A stretch of 64,000 nt of DNA, taken from Thelephora terrestris (Eukaryota; Basidiomycota; Agaricomycetes; Thelephorales; Thelephoraceae). The position numbers and the translations under genes were made by a program. Location of the stretch: positions 1,984,001-2,048,000 of the forward strand of contig WIUZ02000001.1 in the NCBI GenBank assembly GCA_015956445.1. Reading direction: 5' to 3'. Positions 57,156 to 64,000 of this stretch are shown here, in pieces (position 1 is the first letter of the stretch; each line of letters begins with the position of its first letter). The notes beneath the pieces are model-generated. The model saw only the letters and a list, made by a program, of their open reading frames with translations, ran no database searches and was not told the origin of the DNA.

Positions 57156-58609
57156 ATGTCCTCGATCATTACCATCTCTCAGCCTCCTTCCGACCCTGGA
57201 AATAGGACGGGGGAACCTTCTACCCCTGTGATGACATTTGGACCTGTAGAAGTCGACGACGACGATGAAGATGAACTTCTGTATTCGCGGAAGACGGATA
57301 CGGACATCACCGCCACAGATGTGGAGTCCAGTCCAACTTGTCCAGACGCGATCGCGGGTGCCAGGCTCGACAGTCTCAAAAAGTTACAGGGGAATTCGAT
57401 GATGGTTCCCGATGAACTCAACAAGTCATCTCCTGCGAAAACAGACAAGTCGAAGGCACAAGATCCCTGGACAAGGGTGGGAAATGGGATTCCCGAAGCT
57501 GTCATCATCCTCAAAGAGGAGAGGGTGCGTCCTGCGAATTCTTGGCACTGGAAGTCCAATGTCCGACACCTCGAAATTGCCAGGCTACTACATTCCACGA
57601 CTTCTTGAAATTTGTCTATCCTCAGTGAGTTTTCAAATAGTCGGCGTTTAGGATTCAACGACGGACCGTCGAATTGATAGTACCGAGTGCACGATTACCT
57701 GGAACAACGTCGAAGGCTTGATGAACATTTCCCACAAGCTTTCCGTTCCAGCCCTTCAACAGCGTTGCATGACATTCCTCTTGACCCATGCTGCTGGCAA
57801 ACCCATAAAAGCGATGCGAATTGCAGAGCTATTCGAAGAAGAGGAGCTCTATCGTGAAGCTAGTCGATTCGTGCTGGAGAACCTAAATGGGTGGACAGAA
57901 CAGGAAATGAGCTCTTTGAGCCAGGACACTCTACTGAAGCTTGAGAAACGGTGAGCTACTATCTACTATCAGATGGGGTAAAAGCTCATCCGTTCGCCAG
58001 GAGAAACTGGTTCCTGGAGAGGGTATTGAAGCTCGGACTTACCCATATCGCAAAGGAGTATCAATGCGTACGTCGCTCGTGGATCTGATTTGTTCGACTG
58101 GCTGAGATGTACAGTGCCCCACCTGCCCTGACTCTGCTACGTGCGCTCGCCTCCTCGAAGAGAAGTGGCGGCAAGCTTATCACGCGATATTCCGTTTTGG
58201 TGGGCATAATCTCATCTCTCGAATCTACCGCCCGCCCTCATCTACCTCAAGGACCATGTCAACCGTCTATGGTGTACCGCTACCTCAGGACACTCGAAGG
58301 TGTCACTCCACCACTTAGTCTAACGCACCTCAGTTGCCAAATCACGGCTAAAGCTTTTGCAGCAACACGTACGAGCCCGTTTTTCGCATCTTTTTTACTC
58401 CGTACTTACACGAAATCCCTGTGATAGTCTTCGACCGCATGTTCTCGCTGGGGCTGCGTGGCAGCGGGCTCAACACGACTCCGTTGGGGGCTCAAAGCGG
58501 CACTGCCGCTCAGACCGGCCCCAGGCGTCACTTCCTATACTGCACCCTGAAACCAGAGACGGTCCCTTACACGAAGCGACAACGAGAGATATCGACGGTT
58601 ATCTCTTGA
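57156..58609 (+). CDS. BTB/POZ-domain protein (second of two)
   Basis: ATG at 57156 (MSSIITISQPPSDPG), acidic N-terminal stretch (VEVDDDDEDELL), then a GTGCGT donor after ILKEER and continuation ATTFHDFLKFVYPQ. The BACK-like region is textbook for the agaricomycete BTB family: TWNNVEGLMNISHKLSVPAL, FLLTHAAGKPIKAMRIAELF, EELYREASRFVLENLNGWTE and LLKLEKR, spliced to RNWFLERVLKLGLTHIAKEY. A Cys cluster (CPTCPDSATCARLL) and SMVYRYLRTLEGVTPPLSLT follow, then FDRMFSLGLR. Likely an adaptor for Cul3 ligases; substrate unknown. One junction after VYPQ appears to need an intron of only 27 nt, below the usual minimum. The exact 3' end is uncertain; another open frame at 58681-58974 may or may not belong. 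Confidence 0.75.
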
Positions 58610-59158
58610 TCCAGAGCGATATAGTGGGATGCGACGGTCCTCATTAGTTTATTATAGAAATTCCTCTCCTATCTGTATGCTTGACGATTAATGTGCAGGA
58701 CCCCACGAGTGTCTCGATCCGCGTGTGGACATCTTTCACGCCGAGGGGGCTACGAGATGGAATCACCGCCTGGTACTACCTATTTGAATGTGAATCGCGT
58801 CATACGATAATGGTGGACGAGGATGGTTTGTGTAGGGATGCAATGGAGTGGGTGAATGGAGGACGAGACATGATGAGAAGGTTGTCGGGTATGAGACAGG
58901 GGCTACGCATGTACAGTAGTAAAGACTGCGAAAATCCAAAACGAGGTATTGAGACAAACTTACTTAGAACATAAACTGAGGTGTGAATACATGCCGAGGT
59001 GAACAGGAACGAAACAGAGAAAAGACAAAAGTTACGAAGAGGTATGCTGTTATCCACACAGAATGAAATGGTATACCACAGGCCATCTGGACCGGCTAGA
59101 CAGAAAATAGAAAACCACAATAAGATACTCCATATAAAGAAAATATTCCGCAAAAAAA
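58610..59158. other. convergent intergenic region
   Basis: About 550 bp between the second BTB gene (+) and the RhoGAP gene (-). It holds an open frame on the + strand (58681-58974) that could be a further 3' exon of the BTB gene; there is no domain evidence for it. Around 58990-59160 the DNA is A-rich and resembles a 3' UTR. Confidence 0.4.
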
Positions 59159-62100
59159 TCATTGGTTTGACGAATCTAGGGCGGGGTTGAAGGCCGTGGG
59201 CGCGTTCTCTATGAACCACTCAACCGTGAGGGATTTTTCAGCCATATCACTGAATTCGGCGCCCGAGAGTCGGGAACGCATCAAAGTTGCTACAAGTGGG
59301 TAAGTATACGTTTCGCCACGTTGTTCAGGCAACCAGAGACACTCACGCCCAAAAACGACCCCGAGATTCCTCGCAGTCATGAGGTTCACTTCACTTTGTT
59401 TCGATACTCTATGAAGGTGCATCATCAACAGTTTTGCGGTGTACAGGTGTTCGGGAGGAAGCCTGGAGACCAGCTCTGCGAGCACGTAACTCTTCTGTGC
59501 TAGATCCCGGATATGAGACGCTTGGACAAAGTCGTCGTGCAGAGCGTATGTAAAGAGTGGGTCAGGTAGAGAGCGGAAGTACGTCTTGAGGACCGATGTC
59601 ACACTGGAGATATCATTGAACCTGTCGGTGTCACGGAGGTCGAAAGAGTCGTAGTCGCCTCGTTCGAACAGCTGGGTGATCGTTTTGGACAGGCCAGACC
59701 CTCCGGTCTTACGGTAGATACCCTCGTAGTCAAGAGCTATGGTGGGTGGGATTAAAACAAAGAAAGGCGAAAGGAGAAGATAATTGACTTACCAAGAGCG
59801 TCAACGGCATCAATGCACTTCTCAACGATGACCGGAATGTAGCGCTCCTCGCCTTTCGAGTCCGCACGAACTTGCTCTATCAGGTCACGGCCAAACATAG
59901 ACGGCGCTGTGGTAAAATCTAACGTGAGAACAGAGTGTCACGGATGGTGAAACAAAATTCCCGCTCACGGAGAGGGCCGACATTGGAAGCTGGTTCGTTT
60001 CTACCGCCACCCGGAGCGCAGGTTGTGTGGACATGGGGGAGGCACTTGGGGTGGACGGACATATGGCAACCTAGTGGGACAGCGATCAGTTCAATTGCCA
60101 TACGAGATGAACCCCGGGTTTACTGACCTGTACAACGAAGGTGACCTCCCCACATCTTGTCCCCGCAGTGATCGCACCTTGCAAATCGAAGAGCACTGAA
60201 TTGTTGGAAAATGTGCTCCTTGAAAGGGCGGGGTTTCGAAGGTGTCATTTCTGGGGGAACGATGTTGATCGCAGGTTCCTTTGTGAGATGTTCTCTGCTG
60301 GCTTTCCCGTGCCACTTGAGGAACTTCGGCGGGCGGAACGAGCTTGCAGGAGGCTCCGAAGCATCTGGCTTACCCATACGGATAGCCCTCGACTCTACCT
60401 CATCGTTCAACGTAGAAGTGGAGGCCGAACCACAGTATTGAGGTGGTCTAGGTTTGTCGAGGGATTGGCTGGACTTCTCCCATCTCACAGGGGTGGCGGA
60501 AACGTCCGCGGCCTCCATGCGACGGAGGTATTGCTGAGTGAGCTGAGCAAGTTCCTCGTTGCGAAGGTTGAGCACGGTAGTCTCCTCCAGAAGAAGGTCG
60601 CGGTGCGCCTTGAGTTCGTCGATCTCCCGTTCCAACCGCTCGCGCTGTTGGGTCAGCGGCAACAGGTCTCGTCTGTACTGCTTTTTTATTTTGTCCAGAC
60701 GAGTGGTGAGGTTACGACTGAGTTTAGAGCCAGTTTCTTCCGGACTTGGATCACCGGTGCTGCAATATGAAATGAGTGCCATTCACAAATGATTAGAGAC
60801 TCTCTTACCCCTTGGATGCAGACAACTCCTCCATCTCGGCCAAGGTCATGTCCCGCTCGACCTTCAGGGTGGAAAGGTCACGCTCCAGACCTGTCATCTT
60901 GTCGCTGAGCTCCCTTGTGAGTTGGACATGAGCATCCTGCCTTTTGGCTTCTCCAGAGAGTACGGTAAGTTTCATCGCCTGACCGGATAGCAGAACGCGT
61001 AGTCGTGTGACCTCTGCTTCAGCATCCCTTCGAGCACGAATTTCACGATCATACTCCGACTGAGCAACATTGAGACCATCCATGTATTGCTGACTTGCGC
61101 GCTGCAAATACCGTAGGTGAGTCGACAAACACAAGGCTATCAGCCTTTTATTCTCGTACCTTTAGCCCATCAAGTTTCTTCTTCATGTCCAAGTACTCTT
61201 CTTTCCGCTGTTCCACCATCGTCGCGATTGCCTCAACGAACTCCTTGTCGAACTTCATGTGGGGCGCCCCTCTATCAGCGGCATTGTCTAGCGCCTCTTG
61301 CAACCTTTTTGCGACCAGGTCCGAAGTGTCCGTTCTCAGCTTCCTCGCAGCATCGACCTTATGTGCTTCAGCACCGGAGTGTGCAAACCTTACAGTCACA
61401 TTCGATTCCAAGCGCTCTCTCAACTGCTTTTCTGGAGGTTTTTGGTCAGAGTCAGAGGAAGTCCTCTCAGAGATAGAGGGTTGCATGGTGCTTTCCGAAC
61501 GAGATGCCTCGAATTTGGCGGGAGCAACTTGCCGGGGTGTGTCGTCCGCTTCTGAAGCCCGCCGCCGCCTGGGAGGAGAAGCCTTCAGCTCCTTCGGACT
61601 CCACCTAGTTGATGTAGATCGCGTGAGCGCAGGTCCCAACGGTTCCGCCAACAAGCCGTGCTTTGAGGACGAAGACGAGGCTGAGTTTACCAGGATGCCG
61701 TTCTTCTTCGGGGTGGCGTCCGTCTTGATGATGGTGATATCGCTCTTGGGGGTGGAGACTGAGTTTCGACCGCTTTCGTCAATGGGGGTGACGAGCTCTT
61801 CGCCGCTATCTTTCACGACCTCGGGAATATCCAGAGCTATTGCCTTTAGATGTGCTGCCCGCTGAGAATCTTGACCGCCAAGTTTCATGAAATCGCCAAA
61901 GTCGGAACCGCTCATGGAGAACCGAATGGGCGGTAGCGCTGGAGCAATGAAAGTAGAATGAGAAGTCTGTTCAACGGGAGAAGACTCTTGAGAGATCTCA
62001 GATCCTGAGGGTTCTTCGATTTCTACGGCTTCGGAACCATCGGGCTCATTCTCCGCGATTGTGGTCGACGATGCAGGGCTCTGAATGTTGAGATTCGGTG

Positions 62101-64000
62101 GACGCTTGTAACCCTTCGAACCCTTAGATGGCGGCGCGAGAAGGTTTTCGTCGTCGCTGGGCGGAGCGGAGCGCGTGGCTGGTGAGTCGATAGTTCCCGC
62201 TTTCTCATCACTCTCCCGATCGCTCTCGCTCTCGATACCCGTCGGAACGTCCACACGATGGTTTGGAGATGTAGGTGAGACTGGAGAAACGTTCCCTGGG
62301 TTCGGTGACAGACGGCCATTAATGCTGTACGTGGGACTGAAGGGGGCTCTGTCGGAATGAGCCGAGATGGAGGAGTTACGGTTTGAGGCCGCAAGGGGCG
62401 AAAGCCGCCCATTGAATTCAGAGCGCCCGGAGAAGCTTCGATGCAGGGGGGATGAGACTAACCCTGCGGCAGTGTCGGTACCGTTTTGAGGTAAATAATC
62501 ACTGGCGCTATCTGAACGCATTGACGGGAGCGAATGCAAGGGACTATCAGATTGCGAAGTAGAAGCAGCACGTCCATTTCGCTGGAACGAGTCCACGGGA
62601 CCTATGGAGTGGGGGAATCCTGAGGGAAGTGTTCCAGACCTCTCTGGGAATCCATACGGGGAAGGCAGTACGTCATTTTGGAATCCCTCGCGGAATGGTG
62701 ACTGAAGACTGGGAGAATCGCGAGTGAGACTGTCCGAGGCGTATCTGGGGGAGTCCGAACGATTTGAATTGAGTGAAGTCACAGAAGACCTTCTCTGCGA
62801 AGACTCCATGAAAACTGAAGGATCGAAAGCCATTGCAGGGTTTATCGACTGTCGTTTGGCAGCGCGCGATGTCGGGGGCTGTAGTGAACCACCCAAACCG
62901 TTGGCGTTGGCGGAGTCTTTCATTAGTACATGTAGGGGGCGTACACCATCGTCACGACTCGTCCGCCGGCCAGAGTCCTCGGGAAGTGGAACAGTCTCCC
63001 CTGGGGGTCGATAAGATGATGGGGTATTGGCAGGCGGAGGTACCGAGTCGGACAGTGAGCGAGCTTGAAGAGATATAGACTGGGGTAACGGAGGAACAAT
63101 CGAGTCTTGAACGGGAATTCCTGCCCCTGATGACTGGGTCCTGTGCCTCGAGGGGGATCCCATTGGACGAGAACCGCCGGGTTTGGGTATTGGTTGGGAG
63201 GAGTTGACAGTGTCAAGGGGGGATAAAGAGCGGTCTACGGGAGAAGCTAAATTCCGCGGAAGGTTACGTGGACTATTGAAAGCTCCATTATGCTGTGGAG
63301 TATTAACGGAACTGCTGGGGTCCAAAGGTTGCTTGGAAGGAGTGGTTGGCAGCTCGGTAGAGGAAGCAGAAGTGAGGGCACTTGATTTCGACCGCAGTGA
63401 ATTATATGCGTCTGAACTGCCAGAGGGATACTGTGGCGTATGGAATGTTAGTCTGCGCTAGGAGTATCGCAGTTGAGATATTGAATACTGACTGAAGTGT
63501 TCAGATTTTGAGCTTCGCGTGACCGACCACTCCCGTTCGAACCGGTGGTGCCATTGGCGGCCCCTTGGGCTTGCGCCTGAGCTTGAGCAGCCTTTTTCTC
63601 CTGGTGCCGCCTCCTGCTCCGTGCCACCCGCTGATTGTGACAGTTCATACAGTATATGCCTTGGCTCGTCTTGGCGAATACAAGTTCGTCGATCCGATTT
63701 CTGCAAACCTTGCACTTGAAACAATGTGCGTGATAAGAGTCATCGCCAGTCATGATAGCTTCGTCAAGAATGGGAAGTTTGCAGACATTGCAGCAATATG
63801 AACAATTGGCACAGATGGGGGAACCGTCGGATAACAAGAGCAGGTTGGTATCTGCTGTGACTTTGTCGCCGCATTTAGCGCATTTGAAACAGTCAACATG
63901 GAAGAAGGATTGTCTATGAAAGGGACAGATGAGAGACTTATAGGAAATTGAGAGTAATTGACGGGTGACACATACCCAAAGGCAACGACCACGCCGCCCG
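59159..64000 (-). CDS. LIM-C1-RhoGAP protein (Rga-type), 5' end outside the window
   Basis: The gene enters from the right edge, so its N-terminus is missing. First visible is the end of one LIM domain (HVDCFKCAKCGDKVTAD..ICANCSYCC), then a full second LIM (CNVCKLPILDEAIMTGDDSY..CFKCKVCRNRIDE..YCMNCHNQ). A Ser/Pro-rich disordered region of about 650 residues follows, then coiled coils (VEQRKEEYLDMKKKLDGLK; QQRERLEREIDELKAHRDLL), a C1 zinc finger (FARCDHCGDKMWGGHLRC..CHMSVHPKCLPHVHTTC), and the RhoGAP domain with the arginine finger in YEGIYRKTGGSG and the block NLMTARNLGVVFG. It ends ENAPTAFNPALDSSNQ. Rga proteins inactivate Cdc42 or Rho1 at growth sites. It probably opposes GEFs such as the intersectin-like protein at 38856-45526. 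Confidence 0.92.

Noticed and set aside
58681-58974. Open frame after the second BTB gene
   Set aside because: Could be a last exon, but no family resemblance and no convincing splice acceptor link; left out of the gene model.

Overview
The window is nuclear DNA of a filamentous basidiomycete, most likely an agaricomycete. Genes are dense and lie on both strands, and most coding regions are cut by introns of about 40-80 nt with GT..AG ends and CTRAY-like branch sites. The family content also fits: expanded F-box/LRR and BTB/POZ proteins, a Cin1-type intersectin, a Mei2-like RNA-binding protein and a reducing polyketide synthase ending in a thioester reductase. Exon-intron structures were read by eye from splice signals and protein logic; where I am unsure I say so. 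Layout, left to right. 0.2-2.4 kb: Mei2-like RNA-binding protein (+). 2.9-5.3 kb: an F-box/LRR gene (-) between two nearly identical tRNA-Thr(AGT) genes in inverted orientation. 5.4-8.6 kb: housekeeping block with a mitochondrial J-domain protein (+), an Smr-domain protein (-) and ribosomal protein uS5/Rps2 (-). 8.6-12.5 kb: gene-poor, with a possible aldo/keto reductase relic. 12.5-16.4 kb: proline/serine-rich single-pass membrane protein (+) and a mitochondrial LEA-like protein (-). 16.8-19.9 kb: a probable PAXX/XLF-type end-joining factor (+) and a bacterial-type mannose-1-phosphate guanylyltransferase with a fungal N-terminal extension (+). 20.5-25.8 kb: METTL24-like methyltransferase (-), BTB protein (-) and RGG-repeat protein (+). 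25.8-29.3 kb: gene-poor. 29.3-38.3 kb: one 9 kb polyketide synthase gene (+) with no recognisable tailoring genes beside it. 38.9-45.5 kb: a large endocytic scaffold/RhoGEF (-) combining Pan1 and intersectin features. 45.8-56.1 kb: core cell biology genes, namely NatC subunit Naa35/Mak10 (+), mitochondrial RNA helicase Suv3 (-), mitochondrial tryptophanyl-tRNA synthetase (+), two unrecognised proteins (+) and Paf1-complex subunit Cdc73 (+). 56.4-64 kb: a weak ORF (-), a second BTB protein (+) and a LIM-C1-RhoGAP (-) that runs off the right edge. Functional links: the intersectin-like RhoGEF and the LIM-RhoGAP are opposite regulators of Rho-family GTPases and both serve polarity and endocytosis. 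Suv3 and the mitochondrial TrpRS are divergent with start codons 33 bp apart, so they must share a promoter. The most interesting items are the PAXX-like protein, the Pan1-intersectin combination protein, the bacterial-type ManC domain with a fungal N-terminus, and the solitary PKS with reductive release.
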